64,000 nt of DNA. Source: Massariosphaeria phaeospora. Lineage: Eukaryota > Ascomycota > Dothideomycetes > Pleosporales. A program made the position numbers and the translations under genes. The stretch covers positions 62,001-126,000 of the forward strand of contig JAADJZ010000017.1 of NCBI GenBank assembly GCA_011032825.1, written 5' to 3'. Positions 43,857 to 56,215 of this stretch are shown one piece after another (the stretch's first letter is position 1; each line of letters starts with the position of its first letter). The notes under the pieces are model-generated. The model did no database searches. It was not told where the DNA came from and saw nothing but the letters and a program-made list of their open reading frames with translations.

Positions 43857-46036
43857 ATGCCTAAGGAGCACAAGCAGCGAGGCCGCCGCGACGAGCTGAA
43901 GAAGCGCAAGCGCGACCACGACGACCACGACGCCGCCTCCAAGCGCCATAAGCAGCGCGCCGACGACGGCGAGCATGCACCACCGCTCGCCCTCACCCAG
44001 GAGCCGTTCCAGGACGAGGCCATCGATGGCGTCACCCGCCCCGGTGCGCTGCCCTATTTTGGCCTCCTCGACGCCGACGAGCAGGAGTACTTCAAGCGCG
44101 CCGACGAGATGCTGGAGCTGAACCAGTTTGCCGACCCCGAGGAACGCTCGCTGTTTCTCGCCAACGTGTACCGCGAGGCCGACGGCAAGGAACTGAAGCT
44201 TGCAAACAGCCAGTCCTGCTCGAGACTGATGGAGAGGCTCATTCTGCTCTCCACCCCCGACCAGCTGAAGGCCTTGTTCCAGAAGTTCAGTGGCAAGTAA
44301 GTACATCCGATGCTGTGGCCATCTCCACCCCTGCACCGCTAATTCGCTGCAGCTTCCTCCACCTAGTCCAGCACCGCTTCGCTTCCCACTGCTGCGAAGC
44401 CCTCTTTATACAGGCCGCCCCGGCTGTCTCCCGAGAAGTAGCGAACCCCGAATCCGCCCACCCACCGCCGTCGTCCGATCCCAATGATGTCGTTGTTTCC
44501 ATGGAAAACCTCTATCTCTTCACCCTAGCCGAATTGGGGGGATACTTGGGATATCTGATGACCGACCGCTTCGCTTCGCACGTTCTAAGAGTGCTCGTCG
44601 TCGTACTTGCTGGCGCGCCCTTGGAGAAGCAGAACAGCAAGTCCGTCCTGCAAAGCAAACGAAAGGAGAAAGTGGGCGTTCCGGGTGCAGAGAAAACCCA
44701 AGAGTGGGCTTTGGAGCAGAGAACCGTGCCACAGTCTTTCATCGATGCCCTCCAAAAAACAATCAACGACAGCGTCTCAGGCTTGGATACTACCTACCTT
44801 CGCGCTCTTTCGGTCCACCCTACTGGCAATCCCACGCTACAATTGTTCCTCAAGCTTGAACTCTCCCAATTCGGGAAATCCCGGGCCAAGGACGAGAACT
44901 CTATCATCCATAGACTCCTCCCGGACAACCCCATCGCAGAGGGCACCGGGAGTGCATCTTTCATCAATGGACTCGTATACGACCCCATCGGCTCAAGGCT
45001 GTTAGAGACGATTGTCGAGAACGCACCCGGGAAGTTGTTCAAGACCATCTACGGAGAATTCTTCCGAGAGCGGATGGGTAGCCTGGCCCGGAACGAGATT
45101 GCGAGCTACGTTGCGGCAAAGATACTGGAGAGATTAGGCAAAGAGGATCTGGACGAAGCCATGCGGCAAATTGCTGAGCAGATCCCAGGCTTGGTGGAGC
45201 GCAACAGAACTGCCATCTTGAAGATATTGGTCGAGCGTTGTGCTATCCGAGGAGTGGATACTACGCAGATCAAAGTTCAGCTTGAAATAGCCTATGGCGG
45301 CTCCGACGGCTTCGAGGTCACACGCGTTCTTCGACTTGGTAGCGAAGCGCCTTCGGAAGATGGAAAATCCGATACCAAACATGGCCATCCGAGTCCAGAC
45401 AAAGTACACGGTTCTCTGCTCGCGCAAGCCATGATGTCGGTACCCGGTCCATTGGGCAATCTTATCTTTGACTCGTTAGCAAGACTGGGTACTTCGCTAT
45501 CTATCAAGATTGCCCGCGATCCCACAGCGTCGCGGATGCTGCAAAGCGCGCTTACATCTCCTAACGCTTCAGTTATCTTCCGGCGAAAAGTTATCCAACA
45601 ATTTTACGGTCACGTTGGCGAGTTGGCTCTAGATCCTGCAGGATCACACGTTATTGATGCCGTCTGGCAAGGTACGCAGGGCCTCGCGTTTATTCGTGAG
45701 AGAATCGCAGAGGAACTGGCTGAGAATGAAGCCGCACTACGCGAGTCCTACGTAGGCCGCGCAGTCTGGCGGAATTGGCGCATGGATCTTTACAAACGAC
45801 GACTTGCAGACTGGGTCAAACAGTCCCGATATACCGCTGGCAACGATGGCTTCCAATCCTTCCCCGAAACTAATCAAAATACCCCGGGCAACAATTTCAA
45901 ACCCGACAAACACTTGACGGCGATTGAATTGGCTCGGAAGAAGCATGCGGCGGCGAAAGCTGCACAAGCAAAAAATGAGACGAAGAGGGATAAACCGGGC
46001 AAGGGCAAAGAGAAGGCGGCGGTTTTGGCGCAATGA
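43857..46036 (+). CDS. NOP9: Nucleolar protein Nop9 (Pumilio-repeat, 40S biogenesis)
   Basis: Nop9 is an RNA-binding Pumilio-like protein of early 90S/pre-40S particles that protects 20S pre-rRNA from premature cleavage by Nob1. Two exons (43857-44296 and 44353-46036) join in phase to 707 residues. The basic nucleolar N-terminus (PKEHKQRGRRDELKKRKRDH) is followed by Puf-like repeats: SQSCSRLMERLIL, HRFASHCCEALFIQA, DRFASHVLRVLVVVL, DPIGSRLLETIVENA, DPTASRMLQSAL and DPAGSHVIDAVWQG. A Lys/Ala-rich tail ends the protein. Repeat order and length fit fungal Nop9. Confidence 0.93.
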
Positions 46037-46304
46037 TAGAATCGTAGCATGCATTTGCAACGGAGTCTGGCGTTTGAGTGGGTCCCCCAATCGAATTTTC
46101 GGGCCTCGGAATCTAGATACCTTCTACGAAATTTTGGCACCTAACGCGGAGGATTTTTCTGCCGGCAATTCGAGAATTACTTAAGTGCATGTCGGCATCA
46201 TCCCGCTAGTGACGTGCATGATTTTGGCTTGCAGTCTGCATCTTCTTGTCCAACCATTTATAACATTCCTGGATCTTGTCAACCCGGTCAAATCAAAACT
46301 AATA

Positions 46305-48063
46305 ATGGCCGGCAATAGTACGGTTGATGCGAACAGCGCCCGGGCACCGTTGAATAGATCAGACGAAGTCAAAGAGGTATATCATTTCCCGAACCGTGAT
46401 TTCCTTTCTGCAGTCACGAATCTGACTTAGCCAACGAAAACCTTACCGCATTAACATTTCTAAAAGTTACTCGACGCTATCCAAGACCTGATAAATCCCT
46501 TTATACGATCCGCGGACGAAGATGCCCAGACGAAGCACACCGGCCACGGTCTCGCCGTCCCAGGGGGTGGACCCAGGACCACGCTTGTGGAGCATCATCC
46601 TCCGCAGAAGCTGGAGCAGTTGCTGAGATTGGAAGTTCCCCAGACCAGAGGCGGCAAGGAAGGATTGCTTGAGATTGTAGAGAGGGTGTTAAAATACAGT
46701 GTGAATACCTGGGATCTTGGCTTCATGGATAAGTTATATGGGGCTACGAATGCGGTATGTTGACTCAACGACTACTCTTCGAAAATATATGAATGCTCAA
46801 GCTAATCAACTACACCAGGTCGGCGTCGCATCAGAACTACTCCTCGCAGTCCTAAACACAAATGTAATATGCCTCCTTTTCCCCAAACCCCGTCTTTCCG
46901 TCAACGTTAACCTTTCCCAGGCGCACGTCTACCAAGTCTCGCCTGCCCTCACCCTCATCGAGAAACACACAACGACCTACCTCGCCCACCTCTTCGGCTT
47001 CACGCCCGCCACGCACCCCCACGCCGGCGGCATCTCGCAGCCGGGCGGCAGCGCCGCCAATTCCAGCGCCTTCGTCATCGCCCGCAACACCCTCTTCCCG
47101 TCCACCAAAACCGACGGCAACGGCGCCCATGTTTTCACGATATTCACCTCGGCCCACGGCCACTACTCGCTCGAAAAGGCCGCGCAGATGTTCGGCATCG
47201 GCTCCAAGCACGTCGTGTCCGTGCCCGTCGACGCCGCCGGCCAGATGCTACCCGCTGAGCTCGAGCGCCTGGTCGTAGAGAGCAAGAACAAGGGCGGGAC
47301 GCCGTTCTTCGTCAACGCGACTGCGGGCACCACTGTACTGGGCTCCTTTGACCCCTTCGTGCCCCTCAGCACCATCTGCAAGCTGCACAACCTGTGGCTG
47401 CACATTGATGGTTCTTGGGGCGGCAGTGTCGTATTCAACTCGCAGTACCGCCGGACACGGCTCGCAGGTGTCGAACTGGCCGATTCCATTGCCGTGACAC
47501 CGCACAAGATGCTCGGCGTGCCCATGACATGCAGCTTCCTACTCGGCGCCGACCTGCGCCAGTTCCACGCGGCCCTGACGCTGCCCGCAGGCTACCTGTT
47601 CCACAACGCCGCCGCGTACCCCGCCGACATGTACGATCTCGCCGACCTGACGCCCCAGTGCGGGCGCCGCGCCGACAGCCTGAAGATGTTCCTGGCGCTG
47701 CAGTACTACGGGGCCCAGCACTTCTCCGAGCTCGTGGGCCGCGCGTACGACAACGCCGAGTATCTGCTCGCGCTAGTGAAGCAGCATGGGGATTTCGTGG
47801 CTGTGGGGCCGGAGCCGCTGCCGTGTTTGCAGGTGTGTTTTTACTTTGCGCGGGGCGGGCGGCTGGGCGACGATGTGGAGGAGAATGGGCAGGTCACGGC
47901 AGCGATTGCTGCAAGGTTGATTAGTAGGGGGTTCATGGTGGACTATTCGCCGGGGGAGAAGGGCAGGTTCTTTCGGGTGGTTGTGAATGGGGGGACGGGG
48001 AGGAGCACGCTGGAAGGGTTGGTAAAGGGGATTGCGGAGGTGGCGGCACAGCTGGGGTATTAG
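46305..48063 (+). CDS. Group II PLP-dependent decarboxylase (glutamate/cysteine-sulfinate decarboxylase-like)
   Basis: Pyridoxal-phosphate enzyme of the group II amino-acid decarboxylases. Four exons (46305-46376, 46467-46754, 46819-46863 and 46921-48063) join in phase to 515 residues. The third intron (46864-46920) is exactly 57 nt with no stop, so a stop-based gene finder would read through it; removing it gives LLLAVLNTN-AHVYQVSPALTLIE, which fits the family. The PLP lysine is Lys331 in TPHKMLGVPMTCSFLL. The cofactor-binding Asp is in WLHIDGSWGG, and the substrate region starts GGISQPGGSAAN. The pattern is closest to animal GAD/CSAD rather than plant-type GAD. The substrate is not certain. 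Confidence 0.88.
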
Positions 48064-48495
48064 GTTGATTGTGTTTGTGGTGAGGAATATGGACAAAAGG
48101 GGGATACGAGTATGAATATATGGTAGGTATGACAAACGTGGATCGATGGCTGTGGCATATAACAGCATTATAGTCGACTAGTTTGTTATATGGCTGGACC
48201 GTAAAGCTAGACTGAACGTCTTTGAATCTGCTACATGTTCTTTTAGAGTGGTGTATAAGCCCTGGAGAGATTAGACATGAGTCACGAGCACAATGTCATA
48301 AAGCACGCGTCCTTGAGAGAGAAGCTATTCGCCATTTGAGATTTGATATCTATGTTACATGATGTATGTCCCATGAAGCATGATGGCGAAAAATGCCTTC
48401 GCACGCATAAGCAGATCTAAGCTGCAGGTGTGCGCATGATGAGAGAATGCAGGAAGGAGTTCGACTCCACCTAGCTGCAATCGCAGATTGACCTT
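48064..48495. other. Convergent spacer, decarboxylase / GH17
   Basis: Both neighbouring genes end here. It is A+T-richer than the flanking genes, with no gene or RNA recognised. Confidence 0.5.
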
Positions 48496-49812
48496 TTAGG
48501 ATATAACGCCCCAGTACCGTTCAGCGCCGAAGGAGCCTTCCCAGTCTTTCTTCCATCCAGAATCAAAGGCATTGTGGAAGAAGAGGTTGCCATCGAACTC
48601 CCTCCCGATAGAAGCCATAGCCGCCTTCTGATTTTCGACTGATGGTACTGCAGCACCGTTGGTTTGACCTTCGTGTGGCCAGCCGGACTCCGTAACCACG
48701 ATCGGTTTGTTGGGACAGGCCTTGACAACGGTATTGACTTGCTCCCTTACGGTCCTGCCCGCGTTCTGGGCCGTCTGGTCTCTATTGAAGAACGGATGTA
48801 CGTTGACCATAACGACTTCGGGCTCACACAGCGCCGGGTTATCGACCACGACGCTGGGAATCTCAACAGCACCAACAGGACCACCGTAGCCAGCGTCTCG
48901 AAGTTGGCGTCGGGCTTCACGGACCGCGTCGATTGCCTGCGAGACTGCCATCGTTTTCTCCAGAACCCTCTCATTCTCGACAGAGACCAAGCTGATAACA
49001 TCCCACCTGCCACCTGCGTATTTCACGACGGCTTCGCGGAGCGCGTTGACGACATCTTCAATGCGCTGATTCGGTAGCCACACTCCCGCCATAAGCTTCT
49101 TCCCCTGTCCTGCAGCCTTTTGGACAGCAAGAGGGATGAGACCGCAATCATTGCCGTAGATACGGACGATGCCGTAGTCGCGATACATGGCGTCAAATTC
49201 GTTGGACAGTTGCGTGGCCGGTTTGCAGCCTCCCTCCATGAATGGATCATACGTGACACCCAGAGGCACCCTGAAGTTCAAAGGGCCAGCTTCCTTTGTC
49301 TCCGGTGTAGGTGACGGAGCTGGAGGCTGAGCTGGAGGCTGAGCTGGAGACTGAGCTGGAGGCTGGGCTGGAGCGCCTGATTCGACTGGAGTGGGAACCT
49401 TGTGCTCGAGGACCACGGACGTGACAACATCTTTCTCCGAGACAAGCATGAAGCTAGGCAGCGCGGACGTCGCTGGATTGGATTGAGAAGCAAGCATCGA
49501 GGAAGGGACCGCGGGGGTTGAGCTTGGCAAGATCGCAGAACTCGTCTCGGCCACCGTCGTCGCGAGGCCAGTGGCTTCCGTGGTAGTTGTGGTAGCATAC
49601 GGAACACCCTGCTCATCGACATAGACGATGACATTGCCGAGGGTGACAGTAGTCCACACAACCTCCGTGACTAGGTCGCGCTTGATGTCTGCTTGCATTA
49701 GCTATGTTGGCCAGTCCACAGATGGACTTTGCTCACCGAAAGGGTATCCCACCGCCACGCCCACGAACATGACGCCCGCAACCAACGCGCACGCCAGTGG
49801 AGTGAGCTTCAT
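48496..49812 (-). CDS. GH17 beta-1,3-glucanase/glucanosyltransferase, cell wall
   Basis: Secreted glycoside hydrolase family 17 enzyme of the Scw4/Scw10/BtgE type that remodels wall beta-1,3-glucan. Exon 49812-49737 encodes a signal peptide (MKLTPLACALVAGVMFVGVA); exon 49688-48496 completes 422 residues. After the N-terminal segment comes a Ser/Thr/Pro linker with PAQP repeats (about 130-150), then the catalytic domain: VPLGVTYDPF, YGIVRIYGNDC, the acid/base Glu in LVSVENE, VNVHPFFN and the nucleophile Glu in VVTESGWPHEG, ending KKDWEGSFGAERYWGV. The linker repeat could vary between strains. No GPI signal is visible. Confidence 0.92.
49319..49374. repeat. 12-bp tandem repeat in GH17 linker
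   Basis: About four and a half copies of CTGGAGGCTGAG (plus strand) encode the PAQP/PAQS repeats of the linker. Confidence 0.85.
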
Positions 49813-51618
49813 GCTAGCGAAGGTTTGCGGTCCGTGGATCGAACTCGTAAGTATGTACGGCTGAATAAAAGACTAGAGTTGCCGACCAGCGGCGTTAACC
49901 AACGGTCCTTGAAGAGACGGAGGATGTGGATCTCAGCGGCGCAGGTGGTTGGACGTGGAGTCGCAAGAGGCTACTGGCCCACTTACGAGGACTTGCTCTC
50001 AAATAATTGCCTCGCTCAACGTTCAACGTGGGAGATGTCGGCGGAAGGGAGTGTTATGGAATGCAGTGGGGAAATGCAAGGCAAATGCTGTCGGGTATGA
50101 AGGTATGTGGAAGAGATGGAGACGGTAGGACGACCGGCGCAGAAGTCTTGAGCGAGTGCAGAAGGAAACTATGCCTCGAGCTTGCCAACTTACTCTTGCC
50201 TGCGATGATCAAGGAATGCGCGAGAGTGGAACTGAGCCGAGCCGAGTCGAGAAAGAGAGTGTGGACGAGTGTGTGCGTGCGAAGTAGGAAGGCGCAAGGG
50301 AGAAAGTCCTCTGTTGTGGCCGCCTGCCCGCCCATGTGGCGCTAACTCTTTTCGGCTGCGACGCTAGTGGGACCACAAGACAGCGCCAAGCGCCGGGGTG
50401 AAGATGCAATTTGTCGAGGTGAACATCGTGAGCAAGCCATATGAGCTAGCGGACGAACGGCGTGTGTAGACTGAGGGCACACAGACGGGAACGCCACGGC
50501 CTTGCCACAGGGACCCTAGCCAGAGATCCGGGAGAGACAAACGAGGGTCTGACGTGAATCATGTTGTGGAAAGGTGTCAAACAGAAGAGGAGATGTCGAG
50601 ATAGGTATCGCCGCTAGGATTGGCGATAGCGATACTACATGTGAAAGCCCGTTCAAGGCAAGGGACTGATACGGAGAGGGAAAGAAGAGATAAAAATGTG
50701 TTGAGCTGACAAAGCGTTGGAGAAATGAGACAGTAACCTATATACCTATTTAGGAAGAGAAAGATCGGACTGGGTCATACATCTAGTCGCTAGTAGTTCG
50801 TAGTCTGTACAAACAAGCCCTTGCTTCGGGAAAGCGACTACGGAGGTGATGATGATACGGACTACGGTCGCACATCTTGACGCTCCTTTATGGGCTGAGC
50901 GGAGGATTCACATACGGTTACTCGCCTGAAGCCGCGCTCGCCCACGACGGCTAGATGTAAGCCACCAGAAGGGGATGGGAGGCTTTGTACGTCAATCGGC
51001 GTGTATCTCAGGCGACAGTAGAGCACAAGTGGAGGCACATTGACCAGAAGGGAGCACCGTGTCTGGGACTTAGGTCAAAACCAGGAGGGGGGTAGGTGAT
51101 AAAGACCGAGCGATAGTGTAGGCAACAAGTAGATAGAGGATCAGTAGTAGTACTCCGTAGAGTCAAGTAGAATAGACAGGCCGTTGCCAGCCATGAACAC
51201 CATGTGAGCACACCGGGTACGAGATGAAGACGTGATGCCTTGCAGAGACATATAATAAATAGTTGAGGAAGGCAGGACGTCAAATGAAAAAAGTTAGCAG
51301 AACTACTTCGGCAACAGGGGTTAACCGACACGTGAGACCACATCAGTGGGGATCTTTCATTATTGCGCGGGACCGACAGCGTCTACTCATGCACACTCCT
51401 ATGTGCTACCATCTTAACAGCGAGATGTCCCAGATCAGACGGAAAGCCTATCATCTGAACAACCTCGCGACGGGTATTGCACACCTGCCACCTGCCCTGC
51501 GCATGAACTTCGGGAAAGGCGGTGACGAAATTCGCCCCCCTCGCGCCTGCCTAAGAGCGCACGAGCCTCCCAGCGCGCGCCAGCCCCACAAGTGCGAAAA
51601 TTACTTTTTGCAATACTG
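49813..51618. other. Upstream region of GH17 gene; otherwise featureless
   Basis: Promoter-proximal sequence of the GH17 gene up to the U5 snRNA TATA box. Short frames at 50007-50345 and the frame from 51263 (which starts at TTG, not ATG) match nothing. No transposon ends were seen. Confidence 0.5.
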
Positions 51619-51627
51619 TATATATTT
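51619..51627 (+). promoter_or_regulatory. TATA box of the U5 snRNA gene
   Basis: TATATATTT lies about 20-25 bp before the inferred 5' end of the snRNA. Confidence 0.55.
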
Positions 51628-51639
51628 ATTCGTTAAGAA

Positions 51640-51812
51640 ATTTTCTTGTGCAGTGCGAGGATTTGTGCAAACCCATTTCTTGCCTTTTACCAGAAGTGGC
51701 TGCGAGTCCCGCACAACACTGCACTTACGTAATCTTTGGAAACCACCTTGGGTTCGACCCTTCTTTTGGCCAATTTTTTTGAATTTTGAGTTGGCTGGGG
51801 TAACGCAAAGAG
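51640..51812 (+). ncRNA. U5 spliceosomal snRNA
   Basis: Core RNA of the U5 and U4/U6.U5 snRNPs that aligns the two exons during splicing. The invariant loop I sequence GCCTTTTAC is at 51682-51690, closed by the stem CCATTTCT (51673-51680)/AGAAGTGG (51692-51699). Below it, an asymmetric internal loop separates TTGTGC (51663-51668)/GCACAA (51711-51716), and a bulge leads to GTGCAGTG (51648-51655)/CACTGCAC (51717-51724). A single-stranded Sm site AATTTTTTTG lies at 51772-51781. It is followed by a 3' hairpin, TTTG-A-GTT (51785-51792) with AAC-G-CAAA (51802-51809). This order of elements is that of U5. The spacer between stem I and the Sm site is longer than in animals. Exact ends are approximate. 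Confidence 0.85.
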
Positions 51813-52061
51813 CTGAGAGCGCTGAGTACGACACTGCTTGCCGTTTATTTTTGCTAAATGCGGTTGTCTTTCAATGCAGCTTTGAAGTTTTGATGTGTAG
51901 CGCCACCTTCACAGGATTTGAGATTATATGTACATGTTTATGCGTGCTAGCACAGGAAGAACCTTAGGAGCAAGAGGTGCACATAATACACATATCGAGT
52001 GACAGATGCACTTACACGGTTGGTTGTCAAGTTGATAGATACATGCTATATATATTTTCAC

Positions 52062-54133
52062 CTAACACTTCATCCTGATACCTCTCCTCTTCTCGGCCTC
52101 CCGCCACTCAAACATAAACTGTACACCCGTGAACAACGCGCCGCACGCACCTATGAAGAATGCCCACCCCGAATAACTCCCGATTATTCCCTTGATCAAA
52201 CCATCTAGGCCGTCTAGACCCAGGGCAAAACCCACCAAGTTTGCGACCATCAACATCAATACCTCCCCAACCGCACCCACGCCACATAACATTCGATACG
52301 CATTCGGCCAATGCTTCCACTTGCGCGCCGGGAATAGCATCGAGGCGATGATCTCTGGGAGCACGAACAATGTTACCAACCAACCCCACATCAGAAGCCG
52401 GAGCTGAATGTCGTGCCATATAGCGATGAAGGTGAAAACGGTGAGGTAACTGAGAACCGCTCTGGCTTTGCCCCAAATTCCCGGCAGAGCGCTTCCTCCC
52501 AGAGGTATGTAGAGATATCTTAGACTCCACTTGTTGAAGCTGCGATGCCAACCCCGCCAGAACTGCATCACGGAGTAGTTGTCGCTCATACAACGGACCA
52601 TATTTTCAGGAGGATCGATGCCGTCAAGTAGAGCCCACAATCGGAAGAAGCGCCACGGGATGAGCAGCTTCAGCCATATGTGCTTAAGGTTGAAGAACCC
52701 AAGCATGCTGAGTTGAGCGGGTGTGTACAAGCTCCAGTCCGGCCGTTCGTGGAAGATGGCGACCATGTACAGATAGTGAATCATGATTTCCATAGTAAGG
52801 AGGACAATAACGAATCGCACTGCATAGAGTATTGTGCGTTTCTTTGTGATGCTGTGTGGCCGATACCGCAATTGTGACATGTAGTCGTTGAAGGTCACGA
52901 TAGGACCTGCAAGGTATAGAGGAGAATACAGGGCATACGCGAAGAAGTTGCGGAAGCAGAAGTCGCTGCTCTTCGCAGGGATAGAGACACGATCTCGCTC
53001 GGACAGGTTGGAGGGATCGAGCTGCTTCTTCTTGATCGCATTAGCTCTACTAGAAGGATCCATGAGTAAGTAGTACGTACCTCTAACGGACTCCCTGCCC
53101 TCGAATTAAGACTCCAGTAATAATCGAGGTTGAAGCTAATCAGACGTAAAACAGTGAAATTGAACAGTACCTCCCACCTCGGAATGAGACCACCAAAATT
53201 GTCAAGTGTATGACCAATGTTGCTAGAAGGCGCTGTTTTCTCGGAACCGGGTGAGGAAGGCAGGAACACAGATACTATCGAGGCATACGAGTACCCACGA
53301 TAGAGCTCGTTCATAAAGAGAATGCCAACATTAAACACCCATGTTACCGCAGGCATATACGGCCTTGGCACCTTCTTAGCGATGTTGTAATTGATATACA
53401 AGACGCCAACAACCTTCAGAGATGAGAAGCCATGTAAGGCAGCAATGAAGAGGACACTAAAAGGAACATCGAAGGACAATCTTTGGTTCAGACGAGCGTC
53501 TGCAGCGGCTGTCGCGGTCAGGCCCATAGTCAGACCCCCCGAGCCTGTAGATGGCCGCACCTGCGTGTAGGTATCGGCTCTCCAGAAGATATCATATGTC
53601 TTTCGGAGAAGTGGGTGTGCAAGGACCACAACCGCCAGATATAGAATATTCTGCCGGAATCCGTTGTATTGCGCGTCAGAATCATCCTGTATTATCACTT
53701 AGTGATCGTGAGGCACCACTCAAGAAAGTCAAACCTACGACTTTGCGGCCTGGTATCCAACCGTCCGCCAACAAGTGAGCAAACTTGGGGTAGTTCGGAT
53801 GCGACTCTTCAAGAGGATTAATATAATGTCCGTATAAACCATGTTCATGATTGACTAACCTTGGGAAACATCATATACGGACTTGATCATAAAAGGGATG
53901 CAAAGCCCAATAACTAGCAAATAGAAATAGAACTCCGGCGTATTCCATCGCGAGGGTTGGACGCTGTTGTCAGACTCCCGGCTCTTGGACTGCCCATTCT
54001 GAACGGGTAAGGGGTTCGCAGGATCGAGCTTTGCTTGCTCGAGAGCTTCCTTCGGGGGTGCGGTGGCTGGGACGATGAAGCGGGTATCGAGCGTGTCCAG
54101 CGAGTAGAGCTGTTTGAGATAGTGGAACCACAT
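52062..54133 (-). CDS. GUP1: Gup1-type MBOAT O-acyltransferase
   Basis: Membrane-bound O-acyltransferase of the ER that remodels GPI-anchor lipids in yeast. Exons 54133-53860, 53806-53739, 53686-53081 and 53021-52062 join in phase to 635 residues. The last acceptor is ambiguous: 3-codon shifts within AAGAAGAAGCAG are possible. Family motifs are [38 protein letters not shown]-like [12 protein letters not shown], the MBOAT block FWRGWHRSFNKWSLRYLYIPLGG and the second His block FIAIWHDI. About ten hydrophobic segments are visible. The C-terminus ends EAEKRRGIRMKC. It is divergent from ARP4. Confidence 0.92.
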
Positions 54134-54439
54134 ATTGCGCTAGGCACTATCTGGGCAGAAAAGTGTCCTGATTGGCGGATGCATTTGCTGGTGGTGTAAA
54201 AGAACGAGCGCAGTGGTGAGGAGGCACCGAGGGAGGAAGCTCGCCTCGCCCAACCTCGAAAGTCAGGGTCGCGGTTTCGCGATGCGACAGCTAGCTCTCT
54301 CCGACACCTACCCCAGCACCATCCCCGCCGCGTCCGAAGTGCGCATCTCGTCTCGACCGAGTCACCACGCGCGCCAATCCACTGCCTGCAGAATATTCAG
54401 AGCTACCACAAGCTGATACAATCGCGTCCAGTCCTGGAG
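54134..54439. promoter_or_regulatory. Short divergent promoter, GUP1 / ARP4
   Basis: Only 306 bp separate the two start codons, so the promoters must overlap. No TATA box was seen. Confidence 0.65.
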
Positions 54440-55908
54440 ATGAACATCTCCAATTCCACGAGCGCGCCTAACGCGGGCGAGTATGCCGGAGGTGCGTACA
54501 CGCTCCTGTGCTCACAGCGCACATCCTAATACTTGGCGCAGATGAGGTCTCTGCGATTGTACTCGACCCTGGATACTCGACAACGCGCGCCGGCTTCGCA
54601 GGTGAAGACGTGCCTAAATCTGTATGCCCTTCCTTCTACGGCCAAATCGACTCGGACGCGGGCCCGCAATACCTGTTCGGCGAGAACGCGATACACAACC
54701 CACTAGGGAACCTCCAGATCAAGAATCCGTGGGGCGCAGACGGCATCGTGGAGGACTGGGAGACGGCGACAAAGGTGTGGGAATTTGCGATCACCAGTCG
54801 ATTAACAGGCAGCAAACCGGGGAACCCTGCGAAGAATGGTCTAAACGACGGCAACGATACCAATGGCGACGCCATGGACGTGGACTTGGACGTGGACATG
54901 GACGGCATAGAGAATCTGGAGAAGCCGCTCGAGGACAGCCCGCTTCTCATGACAGAGCCAGGCTGGAACAGCACCAAAGCACGGGAAAAGTACATTGAAA
55001 TCGCAATGGAGGACTGGGGCACGCCGGCCTTCTATCTCCAGAAGACCGGTGTACTGGCGGCATTCGCTGCAGGAAAAGCATCCGGCATTATCATCGATGT
55101 GGGAGCCTCTCACACCTCAGTCACACCCGTACTCGACGGCATGGTTCTACGAAAAGGCGTCCAGAAATCTCCGCTGGCAGGCAACTTCGTCTCCAACCAG
55201 ATCCGGATGATCTACAAGCAAGCACAGCCCGAAGTCCCCCTCACACCACACTACCTAGTCAAAGCCAAGAACCAGGTAGACGCTGGCGCCCCAGCCCAGG
55301 CGACATATAGGACCTTCGACGTGCCACCTACAGACTCGTTCCGCACCTACGAGGAAGAGCGCGTGCTCACCGAGTTCAAAGAGTCCGTCGTCGAAGTCTG
55401 GCCTGGCCCTGGCCGCTTCTCTAACGGGCCGAACGAGGAAATGGCAAAAGCGACGCCTGGCCGCCCCTACGAGATGCCCGATGGCTGGAACCAGGTGTTT
55501 GGTGTCGAGAGATTCCGCCCTGCCGAAGGCCTGTTCGATGCTGCTGCCGCTCTACAGGATGCCGAGAACCCGCGTCCGAAAGACGAGCACACGATTTCCC
55601 GGCTGATACAGGCCGCCGTGCAGCAAGTCGATGCTGACGCAAGGCCACTGCTACTCCAGAACATTGTCGTCACGGGCGGTTCAACGCTGCTGTATAAATT
55701 CAATGAGCGGTTGAACTGGGAAATCAATACCGTCTACCCGTCGACGAGGAACAAGCTGATCGCCCCAGGAACTGTCGTTGAGAGGAAGTACGCGGCTTGG
55801 ATTGGTGGGAGTATACTGGCCAGCTTGGGAAGCTTTCATCAGTTGTGGATCTCGAGGAAGGAGTACGAGGAGCATGGTGCGAACATTGTGGAGAAGCGAT
55901 GCAGGTAG
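54440..55908 (+). CDS. ARP4: Actin-related protein 4 (Arp4)
   Basis: Nuclear actin-related subunit of NuA4, SWR1 and INO80 chromatin complexes. Exons 54440-54491 and 54542-55908 join in phase to 472 residues. The actin fold starts [23 protein letters not shown]. The phosphate loops are [15 protein letters not shown] and [12 protein letters not shown], and the end is [30 protein letters not shown]. An acidic insertion ([20 protein letters not shown]) lies in the region where Arp4 proteins differ from actin. The ATG at 54440 is the first in frame. Confidence 0.94.
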
Positions 55909-56215
55909 AAGGGCTAGCAGGAGTCTTGTTTTATGCAGGATTTCGGGGTCTGATCTGTAAGCGATATGGCAAGGCGTAACTAGGGCAAAAGTTACCATCA
56001 TTCAGCTATTTCAAGCGAACAATGCGATCGCATGCGATCACTTCGAAACCCAAACAGTAAGACGCAAGTGTTCATGACTGGCCATTGTATTTCTCAGTAG
56101 CCTTGCAGATGGCTAATACCACATCTGGGATGGCTTAATTGTATTTGTTCTCATGCCCAAAATCGCCTGCATGTACTGAATTGTCTGTCCGTAACCCCTC
56201 TTCACACCACCCGCC
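55909..56215. other. Convergent spacer, ARP4 / PUP1
   Basis: This is a 3'-to-3' gap of 307 bp with no feature recognised. Confidence 0.6.

Noticed and set aside
47415..47924. 169-codon alternative frame over the PLP decarboxylase
   Set aside because: Arg/Pro-rich shadow of a GC-rich exon; the main frame holds the PLP lysine motif.
50845..50900. Possible C/D box snoRNA (TGATGA ... CTGA)
   Set aside because: The sequences outside the boxes cannot pair, so no terminal stem forms.
51748..51762. GGGTTCGACCC resembling a tRNA T arm
   Set aside because: No acceptor, D or anticodon arms can be built around it; it is a small hairpin inside the U5 snRNA.
51263..51967. 234-codon plus-strand frame
   Set aside because: It starts at TTG rather than ATG, resembles no family and runs through the U5 snRNA.
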